A stretch of 64,000 nucleotides of DNA from Pseudomonas frederiksbergensis (GTDB lineage Bacteria; Pseudomonadota; Gammaproteobacteria; Pseudomonadales; Pseudomonadaceae): contig NZ_MOBR01000009.1 in the NCBI RefSeq assembly GCF_003732705.1, positions 434,001 through 498,000 of the forward strand, in the 5' to 3' direction. The position numbers and the translations under genes were made by a program. Position 1 is the stretch's first letter. Each line of letters opens with the position of its first letter. Under the pieces are notes generated by a model, which was not told the origin of the DNA, did not search any database, and was given only the letters and a program-made list of their open reading frames with translations. Positions 26,900-36,303 of this stretch are shown one piece after another.

Positions 26900-28055
26900 A
26901 CAACTTCAGGGAACCGAGCAGGCCATCCAGAAACCGTTCCCCGGCCTCCATCTGGCTGATCTCGATAAACTCGTCTGGCTTGTGCGCCTGTTCAATCGAG
27001 CCCGGTCCGCAGACCACCACTGGCACATCCAAACGCTGCTTGAACAACCCGCCTTCAGTGCCGAACGACACCTTGGCCGTTCCAGTATCCGGTGCAGCGA
27101 AGTTTTTCAGAAAGCGCACCGCTTCTACACTCGGATGCGTATCGAGGCCCGGATAGACGTTGAGGGTTTCAATCTCGATTGCCGCGACACTCGATAGCAA
27201 CCGCGCCTCGCGCACGATCAATTCCGCGCGCTCCTGCATCTGCTCCAGGAACTGCTCCAGATTGTCCGCCGGCAAATTGCGCACTTCGAAATCCAGCGTA
27301 CAAAGGTTCGGCACGATATTCAGCGCCCGGCCGCCGCCGATCTGTCCGACATGCACGGTGCTGTAAGGCACGTCGTAATCCGCATCCTGGGCGCCCTGCT
27401 CTTGTAACTGCTGCTGGCTCTGCCGTAGCGCGGCGATGAAATCACAGGCGACGTGAATCGCATTGACCGAACGCGGCGCCAGGGACGAATGCGCTTCCAG
27501 GCCCCGGCAATAGGTGCGATACGAGCCCTTGCCCTTATGCCCAAGCACGAATTGCATGTTGGTTGGCTCACCGATCAGGCACAAAAACGGCCGTACCGGC
27601 GTCAGGTGCAGCACATCCAGCAAGCGGCGCACGCCGACGCAACCGGTTTCTTCATCGTGGGACAGCGCCAGTTGCAGCGGCCGGCTCAGGGAATGGTCGG
27701 CGGCGTCGAGCATCGCGTCGATGGCCAACGCGATAAAGCCTTTCATGTCGCAACTGCCGCGCCCGTAAATCTTGCCGTCCTGCACCGTCGCCTGGAACGG
27801 TGGAACGGTCCAGGCCTGCCCCGCCGCCGGCACCACGTCGGTGTGCCCGGACAGCAGAATCCCCGGCAGTTCCTTGGGGCCGGTGCTGGCAAACAGGTTG
27901 GCCTTTTTGCCGGTTTCGTCCTTGACGATCAGCGACTCGATGCCCTTGCTCAGCAGCAGGTCACGCACGTATTCAATCAGGGCCATGTTTGACTCCGAAG
28001 AGACCGTGTCGAAGGCCATCAGGCGTTTGAGAATATCCAGTACACGGGGTTTCAT
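26898..28055 (-). CDS. M20 metallopeptidase, acetylornithine deacetylase-like (ArgE family)
   Basis: M20 enzymes use two zinc ions to cut N-acyl amino acids. The 385-residue protein has LLSGHTDVVP (His ligand), YGRGSCDMKGF (bridging Asp), HDEETGCVG (catalytic Glu and ligand), GEPTN, and a dimerisation domain (about 175-285). Although ArgE-like, it is the last gene of a catabolic operon and overlaps the oxidase beta gene by 4 bases, so it more likely deacylates an N-acyl substrate or intermediate of that pathway than serving arginine synthesis. Confidence 0.85.
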   Translation of the reverse strand: MKPRVLDILKRLMAFDTVSSESNMALIEYVRDLLLSKGIESLIVKDETGKKANLFASTGPKELPGILLSGHTDVVPAAGQAWTVPPFQATVQDGKIYGRGSCDMKGFIALAIDAMLDAADHSLSRPLQLALSHDEETGCVGVRRLLDVLHLTPVRPFLCLIGEPTNMQFVLGHKGKGSYRTYCRGLEAHSSLAPRSVNAIHVACDFIAALRQSQQQLQEQGAQDADYDVPYSTVHVGQIGGGRALNIVPNLCTLDFEVRNLPADNLEQFLEQMQERAELIVREARLLSSVAAIEIETLNVYPGLDTHPSVEAVRFLKNFAAPDTGTAKVSFGTEGGLFKQRLDVPVVVCGPGSIEQAHKPDEFIEISQMEAGERFLDGLLGSLKL

Positions 28056-29206
28056 GAGGCCTTGCTCCGTTGCTCGGCTAAATGGGCGAACCGGCGAATG
28101 GAGAACGGCTCAATCGAAGTGCTGGTGCTGCCGGTGCTGATCAGTTCGGCCATCACGTCGCCGACGCCGGGGCCGAGCTGGAAGCCATGGCCGCAGAAGC
28201 CGAACGCGTAGAACAGGCCATCGACCGTACCGCTCGGGCCCATGATCGGCAAGGAGTCCGGCAAATAACCTTCGATGCCACTCCAGACGCGGATGATGTT
28301 GAGGTTGCCCACGCCCGGCAGCAGGCGGCGCATTTGATCCATCTGGTTGAGGATGCTGCGCGGCTCGACGTAGGCCCGGCGATTGAGCATGTCCGGTTTG
28401 CTGCGATAGCCGCCGCCGATGACGATGTTGCCGCGCGGAATCTGCCGGAAGTAGATCACTTCCTCGGGGATCTTGGTGTAGACGCCGATTACCGTCGGCA
28501 AGGCGTAAGGCACCGGTTCGGTCACGGCCATTTGCGGGCCGTGGGTGTCCAGGGGCACCGGTTCGCCGAATTGATCCGAGAGTTTTTGCCCCCAGGCTCC
28601 AGCCGTGATCAGCAGCTGTGCGGCGTTGAATTGGCGACCGTCCGTGGTCGTCACGCTGAACTCGCCGCCAACCTTCTGCACCTCGGCCACTTCAGTCTGT
28701 TCCTCGATCTGCGCACCAAGTCGTCGGGCCGCACGGGCAAATGCCGGCGCAGCCAGACGCGGGTTGGCGTGGCCATCGTGAGGCGCATAGGAGCCGCCCT
28801 TCACGTCCGGCCCGAGGAACGGAAAGCGCTGGTGCAACTCGGCGCCGCGATAAATTTTCAGATCCAATTGCGCGGCTTCGGGAGCAGCGGCATACGCCTC
28901 AAGCTCAGCAATTTCATCTTCGCGATAACACACGCGCATGTGCCCGCTGGCGATGAATTCCAGGTCATCGTCGATCAATTCCGGCAAGCGTTTCCACAAC
29001 GCCCAGGAACGGTTGGCCAATTCCAGTTGCCCGAGGTAACGCCCTTGGCGCCGCACGTTGCCGAAGTTCACGCCGCTGGCGTACTGCCCGATCTGGTCGC
29101 GCTCCAGCAGGATCACCGACTGCCCGCGCTGGCGCAGGAAAAACGCCGCCGCCGAGCCCATCAGGCCGCCGCCGACAATCAGCACATCGGCTTTCTGTAG
29201 CGTCAT
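28052..29206 (-). CDS. FAD-dependent DAO-family oxidoreductase, beta subunit of a heterotrimeric amino-acid/opine dehydrogenase
   Basis: The 384-residue protein has the FAD-binding start VLIVGGGLMGSAAAFFL (about 8-25), a glycine-oxidase/sarcosine-oxidase-type DAO fold, and the C-terminal FGFCGHGFQLGPGVGD that closes the FAD site. It corresponds to HcnC, OoxB or the D-hydroxyproline dehydrogenase catalytic subunit. GGAGGT lies 6 bases before ATG 29206. Its start overlaps the end of the alpha subunit gene by 4 bases and its end overlaps the deacylase gene by 4, so translation is probably coupled. Confidence 0.88.
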   Translation of the reverse strand: MTLQKADVLIVGGGLMGSAAAFFLRQRGQSVILLERDQIGQYASGVNFGNVRRQGRYLGQLELANRSWALWKRLPELIDDDLEFIASGHMRVCYREDEIAELEAYAAAPEAAQLDLKIYRGAELHQRFPFLGPDVKGGSYAPHDGHANPRLAAPAFARAARRLGAQIEEQTEVAEVQKVGGEFSVTTTDGRQFNAAQLLITAGAWGQKLSDQFGEPVPLDTHGPQMAVTEPVPYALPTVIGVYTKIPEEVIYFRQIPRGNIVIGGGYRSKPDMLNRRAYVEPRSILNQMDQMRRLLPGVGNLNIIRVWSGIEGYLPDSLPIMGPSGTVDGLFYAFGFCGHGFQLGPGVGDVMAELISTGSTSTSIEPFSIRRFAHLAEQRSKAS

Positions 29207-30579
29207 GGCGACACCTCCTCGGTGAGCATCGAAAGGGGTTTGACCGGCGCCTGCCCGCGTTGACGGCCGACCTGCTGCACGCTGACGCCGGCAGCGGCGG
29301 CGATCACTTCGGCGCCGGCCTGAGAGCAATAACGGCCCTGGCAGCGCCCCATGCCGACCCGGCTAAAGGCCTTGGCCCGATTGACTTCGCAGGCGCCCTT
29401 CTCGCTGACGACTGCTCGCAACTCACCAGCGCTGATCATCTCGCAGCGGCAAACAATCGCGGTGTCTGGCAACGATTTGGCTTGCTCGGCGGGCCAGGGA
29501 AACGCCTGGGCCAGACCGAGACGGAACTGGTCCATCACCGCCAGGGCCTGGCGTTGTTCATCGCGCAGCCCGGCGTTCACCGGTTGCTGCAAATCTTCCA
29601 GCAACGCCATGGCGACCAGTCGTCCGGCATGTTCAGCGGCATCCGCGCCACGAATTTTTGAGCCGTCGCCAGCGGCATACACGCCGCTGACCGAGGTCCG
29701 CCCTTCTTCATCCACTGCCAGCCACCATTGCCCGGACGCTTCGTCGAAGCGCATGCGGCAACCGGCCAGGTCCGCCAATTGAGTTTCCGGGCGCAGGTGA
29801 TAACCCAGGGCCACGGCATCGCATTCCACCGTTAAAGTCTCACCACGCGCGGTCAACACCCGCACACCACTGACACCACTGGCCGCATCGCCCAGCACTT
29901 GCAGTGGTTTGATCCCCAGGTGCACCGGAATCTTCGCCCGATACAGCTGCGCCAACAGTTTCATTCCGGTGAACAGCAATCCGGGACGTACCAGCAACTT
30001 CGGCAACGCACCGATACGCTTGATGAACGGCGACGTGTCGAGCACCGCCGCCACGTTCGCGCCGGCCTTCACATACTGACTCGCGACCAGATACAACAGC
30101 GGCCCACTGCCCATGAACACCACGCTATGACCAATGGAAACCGCCTGGGACTTGAGCGCAATCTGCGCCCCGCCGAGGCTGTAGGTGCCCGCCAGTTGCC
30201 ACCCTTCAATCGGCATCAAGCGGTCGGTGGCGCCGGTGCAGAGGATCAACGCGTCGTAATCCACCGTCGAATGTTTGCCTTGGCTGACGCAGCATAATTG
30301 CCCTTGCGTCAGGTTCCACACCAGCGTGTCTGGACGGTAATCAATCGAGCCGCGCAAGCGGTCGAAACTCAGGTGCAAGTCCCGAGCCTTGGCCGCTTCG
30401 GTTCCATAAAGCGTGGCGTAATTACGGGTAAACCCTTCCGGTTGCCGACGATAAATCTGCCCGCCATCCCGACGATTTTCATCGATCAGAATCGGTTTGA
30501 ACCCCGCCGCCAGCAAGGTTTCGGCACAGCGAATACCCGCCGGCCCGGCGCCAACGATGACTATCCGTGCAGTGGCCAT
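29203..30579 (-). CDS. FAD/NAD(P)-binding oxidoreductase with BFD-like [2Fe-2S] domain, alpha subunit
   Basis: The 458-residue protein has an N-terminal nucleotide site IVIVGAGPAGIRCAETLL, a second Rossmann motif around VVFMGSGPLLYL, GVYAAGDGSKI, and a C-terminal BFD-like iron-sulphur domain with CRCE and GRCQGRYC. This is the architecture of HcnB, octopine oxidase subunit A and the D-hydroxyproline dehydrogenase alpha subunit. It overlaps the small [2Fe-2S] gene by 19 bases and the beta subunit gene by 4. It probably passes electrons from the DAO subunit toward the respiratory chain. Confidence 0.9.
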   Translation of the reverse strand: MATARIVIVGAGPAGIRCAETLLAAGFKPILIDENRRDGGQIYRRQPEGFTRNYATLYGTEAAKARDLHLSFDRLRGSIDYRPDTLVWNLTQGQLCCVSQGKHSTVDYDALILCTGATDRLMPIEGWQLAGTYSLGGAQIALKSQAVSIGHSVVFMGSGPLLYLVASQYVKAGANVAAVLDTSPFIKRIGALPKLLVRPGLLFTGMKLLAQLYRAKIPVHLGIKPLQVLGDAASGVSGVRVLTARGETLTVECDAVALGYHLRPETQLADLAGCRMRFDEASGQWWLAVDEEGRTSVSGVYAAGDGSKIRGADAAEHAGRLVAMALLEDLQQPVNAGLRDEQRQALAVMDQFRLGLAQAFPWPAEQAKSLPDTAIVCRCEMISAGELRAVVSEKGACEVNRAKAFSRVGMGRCQGRYCSQAGAEVIAAAAGVSVQQVGRQRGQAPVKPLSMLTEEVSP

Positions 30580-30869
30580 GTCGCCTCCGGTTGTGTGGTG
30601 ACGATGTCCAGCCCTTCGCGGACTTCATTGGAACAGGCACGCAAGCGTTCGCCACTGCGGGTCCAGACCCAGCAGTCCTGGCACGCGCCCATCAGGCAAA
30701 ACCCGGCGCGCCGACCGGAATCGAACTCCGATTGGCGTAACGCGTTGCCCTGAGTCAGCAGCGCCACCATCAAGGTGTCGCCCTGCAACGCCTCGATGGC
30801 CGCGCCGTCCACCTTCAAGCTGACGGTCGGCCGGCCCTGCTCGGCCAGCCTCACAAAACGCCCCTTCAT
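30561..30869 (-). CDS. Small [2Fe-2S]-binding subunit (HcnA / OoxX-like)
   Basis: The 102-residue protein is a plant-type ferredoxin-like [2Fe-2S] domain with ligands in FCLMGACQDCWV and a distal Cys in LRACSNEV. It is the gamma or electron-transfer subunit of the three-part dehydrogenase encoded with the next two genes. Its ATG overlaps the stop of the ABC ATPase gene (ATGA), tying transport to oxidation in one operon. It resembles HcnA in plan but differs clearly in sequence, so I do not call it cyanide synthase. Confidence 0.88.
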   Translation of the reverse strand: MKGRFVRLAEQGRPTVSLKVDGAAIEALQGDTLMVALLTQGNALRQSEFDSGRRAGFCLMGACQDCWVWTRSGERLRACSNEVREGLDIVTTQPEATWPLHG

Positions 30870-32707
30870 GCATAGGCTCCCTGGCTCATGGTGATCAAGT
30901 CCTGCTGGGTTTTCAGCAGCTCGGCGCTGTCGTGGTGGCAGAGGATTTCACTGCCGCCGTCGATGATCCGGCGGTTTGGCGCGGTGCGATTGCACAAGCC
31001 ATCGACCCGCACCGGGCAACGGCTGAGGAAGGTGCACAGCTCCGGTACGTTGGCGTTGGGACCAATCGGCGGCAGTTCACCGCAAGTGGTGCCGCAGTTT
31101 TCCAGCCAGCCCTGACGCAATTCCGGCACCGAATGGATCAACAGGTCGGTGTACGGATGGAACGGTGCCTGGGCAAACGACTGCCGGGTGCCGGCCTGGA
31201 TTTTGTGGCCGCTGTACATCACCACAATGTCATCGCACAGCGCCCGCACCGTAGAGATGTCGTGGCTGATAAACAGATAGGACACCCCCAGTTCCTGACG
31301 CAAATCGCGCAGCAATTCGAGAATCGCCGCACCGACCACCGTGTCCAGCGCCGAAGTCACTTCATCGCAGAGGATCAGATCCGGTTTGGCCGCCAAGGCA
31401 CGGGCCAGGTTAACCCGTTGTTTTTGCCCGCCGGACAGTTCATTCGGCCGCCGTTCGGCCAGGGTCCGGGGCAAACGCACCAGGTCCAGCAATTCGCCGA
31501 TACGTTCGCGTAAAGCGGCGCCCTTGAGGCCGAAATACATCTTCAGTGGCCGACTGAGAATGGTGCTGACGCTGTGCATCGGGTTGAGCGCGGTGTCGGC
31601 GTTCTGGAACACCATTTGAATGCGGCGAAATTGCTCGTCGGTGCGCTCGGAAAGGCTGCCGCCCAAGGGCTGACCATCGAAGGTCAACCCACCCAGCGCC
31701 GGGGTCAGCAACCCCGCCACCACCCGCGCCAGGGTCGATTTGCCCGAACCCGACTCCCCGATCACGCCGATGGCCTGGCCCCGGCGCACGGTCAGGTCGA
31801 TGTCTTCCAGCACACGGATCGCTGGCATGCCTTGCATGTTCTTGTTGCCATATCCGGCGGTCAGGCCCTGGATGGTCAGTAATGGCGTTTCTTCCGCCAC
31901 ACCGCAGGGTGGGCGAATCGTCGTATCGGGGCGCGCCGCCGCCAACAGGCTGCGGGTGTATTCGTGGGCCGGGCCTTTGAGCAGTGGCGCGGTGGCGCTC
32001 TGTTCGAAGATCTGGCCGCCGTTGAGCACGACGATCTGGTCAGCCATTTGCGCAACGACGGCCAAGTCGTGGGACACGTACACCGCCGTCGCCCCACGCT
32101 CCCGGACCACCCGTTTGAAGGCGCGGAGCACGTCGATCTGGGTGGTCACGTCGAGGGCCGTCGTCGGTTCGTCGAGCACCACCAGCAGCGGATCGCTGAT
32201 CAACGCCATGGCCGCCATCACCCGTTGCAGTTGCCCGCCGGACACCTGATGCGGATAGCGCTGGCCAATGCGGTCCGGGTCCGGCAAGGCCAGGTCGCGG
32301 AACAATTGGATGGCTTTGGCTTCGAGCGTCGCGCGGGTGCCCAGGCCATGAATCAGCGCGCCCTCCACCACTTGGTCGATCAATTTCTTCGCCGGGTTGA
32401 ATGCCGCTGCCGCGCTTTGCGCAATGTATGACACCCGGTTGCCGCGCAGGCCCTGCAGTTCTTTTTCGCTGAGTGCGAGCATGTTGTGCTCGCCGACCTG
32501 CACCACACCACCGGACAACCGACAACCGCGTCGCGCATAGCCCAGCAGCGCCAGGGCGATGGTGGTCTTGCCGGAGCCGGACTCACCGATCAACGCCAGC
32601 ACTTCGCCTTTTTCCAGGGCGAAGCTCACGCCTTTGACGATTTCCGTTTCGCCGCGCTCGCCACAGGCGACCACGCGCAGGTCTTCGACTCGAATCAATT
32701 CAGTCAT
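30866..32707 (-). CDS. Fused dipeptide/opine-type ABC transporter ATPase (two ATP-binding domains)
   Basis: The 613-residue protein joins the DppD- and DppF-like ATPases, like GsiA. Domain 1 has GESGSGKTTIAL, VSGGQLQRV and LLVVLDEPTTALD; domain 2 has GESGSGKSTLAR, LSGGQKQRV and LILCDEVTSALD. Near the C-terminus a Cys-containing oligopeptide-ATPase tail (PELCTFLSRCPVRVDGLC) is present. It powers import by the two permeases directly upstream (1-base gap) with the binding protein at 34583. The substrate is probably a small peptide-like or N-substituted amino acid molecule. Confidence 0.93.
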   Translation of the reverse strand: MTELIRVEDLRVVACGERGETEIVKGVSFALEKGEVLALIGESGSGKTTIALALLGYARRGCRLSGGVVQVGEHNMLALSEKELQGLRGNRVSYIAQSAAAAFNPAKKLIDQVVEGALIHGLGTRATLEAKAIQLFRDLALPDPDRIGQRYPHQVSGGQLQRVMAAMALISDPLLVVLDEPTTALDVTTQIDVLRAFKRVVRERGATAVYVSHDLAVVAQMADQIVVLNGGQIFEQSATAPLLKGPAHEYTRSLLAAARPDTTIRPPCGVAEETPLLTIQGLTAGYGNKNMQGMPAIRVLEDIDLTVRRGQAIGVIGESGSGKSTLARVVAGLLTPALGGLTFDGQPLGGSLSERTDEQFRRIQMVFQNADTALNPMHSVSTILSRPLKMYFGLKGAALRERIGELLDLVRLPRTLAERRPNELSGGQKQRVNLARALAAKPDLILCDEVTSALDTVVGAAILELLRDLRQELGVSYLFISHDISTVRALCDDIVVMYSGHKIQAGTRQSFAQAPFHPYTDLLIHSVPELRQGWLENCGTTCGELPPIGPNANVPELCTFLSRCPVRVDGLCNRTAPNRRIIDGGSEILCHHDSAELLKTQQDLITMSQGAYA

Positions 32708-32708
32708 T

Positions 32709-33584
32709 TCAATGCCCTCCCGTGCGGCGGCTACGTCGGGACGACAGTCTGTCGATAAACAGATTCACACCGATGGTCAGGGTGCCGATGGCCAGCGCCG
32801 GAATCACGATGGCCGGCGCGCCCTGATTGAGGCCGCCGATGTTTTCCCGCACCAGCGAACCGAGGTCGGCATCCGGCGGTTGCACACCGAGGCCGAGGAA
32901 GCTCATACCGCTGAGCAGCAACACGATAAAGCCAAAACGCAGGCCCAGATCCGTCAGCACCGGGTTGAGCATGTTTGGCAGGATTTCCACGCAAGCGATG
33001 TACAAGCGGCGCTCGCCACGGGTACGGGCGACTTGCACGTATTCCAGGGCTTCGATGTTCACCGCCATGCTGCGGGCGATACGGAACGCGCCGGGGGTGA
33101 AGCTCAGCACCGCCGTGCAAATCAGCAAGGTCACCGAGGAGCCAAACGCCGACACCATGATCAACGCCAGCATCTTGCTCGGGATCGAGATAAACGCATC
33201 CATCAAGCGGCTGATCACTTCGTCCAGCCACTTCGGCGACACCACCGAGAGCAACGCGCAACTGGTGCCCAAACCACTGGCCAATACCGCCGCGATCAAC
33301 GCCAGGCCGACCGTGAATTTCGCGCCGACCAAGACGCGGCTGAGCATGTCGCGCCCAAGGTAATCGGTGCCAAACGGGTAAAGGGCACTGATGCTATCGA
33401 AGACATTGTCGGAGACCACTTCACCGACCGGGTGCGGCGCCAGCCACGGGCCGAAAATCGCCACCAGCAACCAGATAACGCACATTGCAGCCCCGATCAG
33501 ACCCAGCCACGCGGGGCCATGGGACACCTTGCCAACCGACAGGTCAGGGGTCGCAGGCGTCGATTTCACAATGAGATTGTTCAT
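32709..33584 (-). CDS. ABC transporter permease, DppC type
   Basis: This is the inner-membrane permease of the peptide/opine importer. The 291-residue product has about six membrane segments and the conserved ALYPFGTDYLGRDMLSRV of DppC-like proteins, with an EAA loop near VARTRGERRLYIACVEILPN. The start at 33584 overlaps the upstream permease stop by 4 bases (ATGA). It is followed by the fused ATPase gene after 1 base. Confidence 0.93.
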   Translation of the reverse strand: MNNLIVKSTPATPDLSVGKVSHGPAWLGLIGAAMCVIWLLVAIFGPWLAPHPVGEVVSDNVFDSISALYPFGTDYLGRDMLSRVLVGAKFTVGLALIAAVLASGLGTSCALLSVVSPKWLDEVISRLMDAFISIPSKMLALIMVSAFGSSVTLLICTAVLSFTPGAFRIARSMAVNIEALEYVQVARTRGERRLYIACVEILPNMLNPVLTDLGLRFGFIVLLLSGMSFLGLGVQPPDADLGSLVRENIGGLNQGAPAIVIPALAIGTLTIGVNLFIDRLSSRRSRRTGGH

Positions 33585-34537
33585 TGGTTTCTCAGCCTCG
33601 GATTGGACAGAATCGCGCACAGGTCGGCAATCAGCACCAACCCCAGATACGCCGTGCAAAACAACATGGTGCAGGCCTGGACCAGCGCCATGTCACGGTT
33701 GGTCACGGCATCGACCATCAGGCTGGCGATGCCGGGATAGTTGAAGATCGTCTCGACAATCACCACCCCGCCGAGCAAGTACGAGAGGCTCAGGGCGATG
33801 GCGTTGGCAATCGGCCCGATCGCGTTGGGCAAGGCATGGCGCAGCACGATACGCATCGGGCTGACGCCTTTGAGCCGGGCCATTTCCACGTAGGGGCTGT
33901 CGAGTTGATCAATGACAGCGGCGCGGGTCATGCGCGCCATTTGCGCCACGATCACGCAGCACAGGGTCATCACCGGCAAGGCGTAGGTACGCATGAATTG
34001 CCACGGTGAAGTGATGTCGCTGGCATACGACAGCGCCGACAACCAGCCCAGGTTCACCGCAAAAATCAGCACCGCCAGGGTCGCCACCAGAAACTCCGGG
34101 ACGGCGACCATGGCCAGGGTGAAGAAGCTCAGGAAACTGTCGATGCGCCCGCCCCGGCCCATTGCCGAACCGATGCCCAGGATCAGCGCCACCGGCACCG
34201 AGACCAGCGCCGTGGCGGCCGCCAGCATCAGGGTGTTGGGCACGCGGCCGGCCATCAATTCGCCGACCGGCATCGCGTTGGACACTGACAGGCCCATGTC
34301 GCCGCTGAGCAGGTTCATCAGCCAGTGCAGGTAACGCAGCACACCGGGCTGGTCGAGCCCCAGTTTCAGGCGCAGTGCCGCCACTTGTTCCGGCGTGGCG
34401 AACTGCCCCAGCGATTGTTGCGCCGCGTCCCCCGGCAATATCGCCGTGATCGCAAACACGACCATGGACACGATCAACAAAGTCACGATCGCGGCGCCCA
34501 GACGCCGGCCGATCAACCACAGTGTGTTGCTATTCAT
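33581..34537 (-). CDS. ABC transporter permease, DppB type
   Basis: The 318-residue membrane protein pairs with the DppC-type permease. It has a first membrane helix after LWLIGRRLGAAIV, the LGLDQPGVLRYLHWL segment typical of DppB, and the EAA loop ARLKGVSPMRIVLRHALPNA (about 220-240) that contacts the ATPase. It starts 45 bases after the binding-protein gene and overlaps the next permease by 4 bases. Confidence 0.93.
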   Translation of the reverse strand: MNSNTLWLIGRRLGAAIVTLLIVSMVVFAITAILPGDAAQQSLGQFATPEQVAALRLKLGLDQPGVLRYLHWLMNLLSGDMGLSVSNAMPVGELMAGRVPNTLMLAAATALVSVPVALILGIGSAMGRGGRIDSFLSFFTLAMVAVPEFLVATLAVLIFAVNLGWLSALSYASDITSPWQFMRTYALPVMTLCCVIVAQMARMTRAAVIDQLDSPYVEMARLKGVSPMRIVLRHALPNAIGPIANAIALSLSYLLGGVVIVETIFNYPGIASLMVDAVTNRDMALVQACTMLFCTAYLGLVLIADLCAILSNPRLRNQ

Positions 34538-34582
34538 CGCCTACCCTCCTGCACTGTCCCTGACGTACCACCCGACCATCCA

Positions 34583-36220
34583 TCAAGCGTCCAGCCAGAC
34601 CTGCTCGGCGAACATGTAGCCCATGAAACCGCCCAGCGGATTGCTGCCGTAGCCTTTGATTCGCTGGTCGACGCCGTCGATGTTGCTGATGAACACCGGC
34701 ACGCCGATGCCGCTGTGGTCATGCACCAGGGTTTGCATGTCCGCATACATCTTGCTGCGCTTGTCGTCGTCGGTTTCACCGCGAGCGAGCATCAGCAACT
34801 GGTCGAACTGGTCGTTCTGCCAACCGGATTCATTCCACGGCGCCTTCGACTGGAAGAACTGCGAAAACATCACGTCGGCATTCGGCCGCGGGTTGATGTT
34901 GCCGAAGCTCAGCGGGTGCTTCATCCAGTGGTTGGACCAGTAGCCGTCACTTGGCAAGCGGTTGACGTCGAGCTTGAGCCCGGCCTGTTTCGCCGATTGC
35001 TGCAACAGCACGGCGATGTCCACCGATCCAGTAGCTGCCGGGGAAGCCACCAGCGGCATGCTGATGCTTTCCATACCGGCCTTCTTCAGCAGGAACTTGG
35101 CCTTTTCCGGGTCGTAGACGGTTTGCGGCAGGTCGGCGTTGTAGTAGCGCGAACCGGGGGCAATCGGATGGTCGTTACCGACCACGGCAAAGCCACGGAA
35201 TACGGCGGATTTGATCTGTTCGCGGTCCATCAGGTGCTTCATGGCCTGGGTGAATTCCGCGCTTTTGCCTGGCATCTGATCCTGACGAATGATCAAGTCA
35301 GTGTAGTTGCCCGACGGCGCATCGACGACCCGGTGCTTGGCGCTGGCCTTGATCCGGGTGGTGGAGCGCGGGTTGACCTCGTTGATCATGTGCACATCGC
35401 CGGACAGCAGCGCGTTGACCCGGGACGGTTCGTCGGCAATCGCGATGAACTCGATCTCGTCGAGGTACGGCAGGCCCGGTTTCCAGTAGCCGGTGTTGCG
35501 CGCGGCAATCGAGCGCACGCCCGGTTTGAACTCCTTGACCTTGAACGGCCCGGTGCCGATACCGGCGTTGAAGTCGGTGGTGCCTTCGGGAACGATCAAC
35601 AGATGCGACACGGCGAGGATCGACGGCAACTCGGCGTTCGGCGCACTGAGGCGGATCTGCACTTCGTTGGTGCCGGTGGCCTTGATCTCGGCGAACTGTT
35701 CCATCAGCGGCATGACTTTGGAACCGGTCAGCGGGTCCTTGTGCCGCGACAGTGAGAACACCACGTCGGCGGCGCTGAGGGTTTTGCCATTGTGGAAGGT
35801 CACGTCCTTGCGCAGGGTGATGGTCCACAGCGTCGCGTCGGTGTTGTCGATGCGCTCGGCCAGTTCCAGTTGCGGCACCAGGTGCGTGTCGAAACGGGTC
35901 AGGCCGTTGTAGAACATGAAGTGGCGCACGTAGTCGGTGGACAGCGCGCCTTTGGCCGGGTCGAGGGTGTCGGCGGTGGAGCTGGACATGCCGGCGACAC
36001 GAATCCGTCCGCCCGGTTTGCCTTTGCCTGGGGTCGCGGCCTCATCGGCCAGCAACTTGCCGGCGGCACCGAACAGGCTGCCGGCCCCCGCAGCGGCTAC
36101 ACCTGCCACACCGAGCATTTGCAGGGCGTGACGGCGCGACATGCCACGATTGAGGCCTTCGAACACGCGCAGGCTGTCCTGGCCGGAAATCAGGGGTGAG
36201 TCGATCTTGTTGTCAGTCAT
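34583..36220 (-). CDS. ABC transporter substrate-binding protein, family 5 (DppA/OppA type), Tat-exported
   Basis: The 545-residue periplasmic protein has a late twin-arginine signal, MSRRHALQMLGVAGVAAAGAG (Arg29-Arg30) shown here across its core, followed by a family-5 solute-binding fold with TLDPAKGALSTDYVRH, LWTITLRKDVTFHNGKT and FNAGIGTGPFKVKEF. Such proteins bind peptides, nickel or opines. Export by Tat suggests folding before secretion. It leads the importer genes and follows the DAO-type oxidase gene by 83 bases. Confidence 0.92.
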   Translation of the reverse strand: MTDNKIDSPLISGQDSLRVFEGLNRGMSRRHALQMLGVAGVAAAGAGSLFGAAGKLLADEAATPGKGKPGGRIRVAGMSSSTADTLDPAKGALSTDYVRHFMFYNGLTRFDTHLVPQLELAERIDNTDATLWTITLRKDVTFHNGKTLSAADVVFSLSRHKDPLTGSKVMPLMEQFAEIKATGTNEVQIRLSAPNAELPSILAVSHLLIVPEGTTDFNAGIGTGPFKVKEFKPGVRSIAARNTGYWKPGLPYLDEIEFIAIADEPSRVNALLSGDVHMINEVNPRSTTRIKASAKHRVVDAPSGNYTDLIIRQDQMPGKSAEFTQAMKHLMDREQIKSAVFRGFAVVGNDHPIAPGSRYYNADLPQTVYDPEKAKFLLKKAGMESISMPLVASPAATGSVDIAVLLQQSAKQAGLKLDVNRLPSDGYWSNHWMKHPLSFGNINPRPNADVMFSQFFQSKAPWNESGWQNDQFDQLLMLARGETDDDKRSKMYADMQTLVHDHSGIGVPVFISNIDGVDQRIKGYGSNPLGGFMGYMFAEQVWLDA

Positions 36221-36303
36221 ATCAGTTGTACCTGTCGAGAAGGAGAAGGCTCCGGTTGTCCGGGGCGTTGAAACGCAAACGACGGTGACGCCACAACATC
36301 AAC

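Noticed and set aside
26898..28055. Arginine biosynthesis argE
   Set aside because: M20 family is right, but the gene is the last member of a catabolic operon with overlapping starts and stops, so a biosynthetic role is not supported.
28052..30869. Hydrogen cyanide synthase hcnABC
   Set aside because: Gene order and domain plan match, but the small subunit differs clearly from HcnA, and the genes are joined to a peptide-type importer and deacylase. An amino-acid or opine dehydrogenase is more likely.
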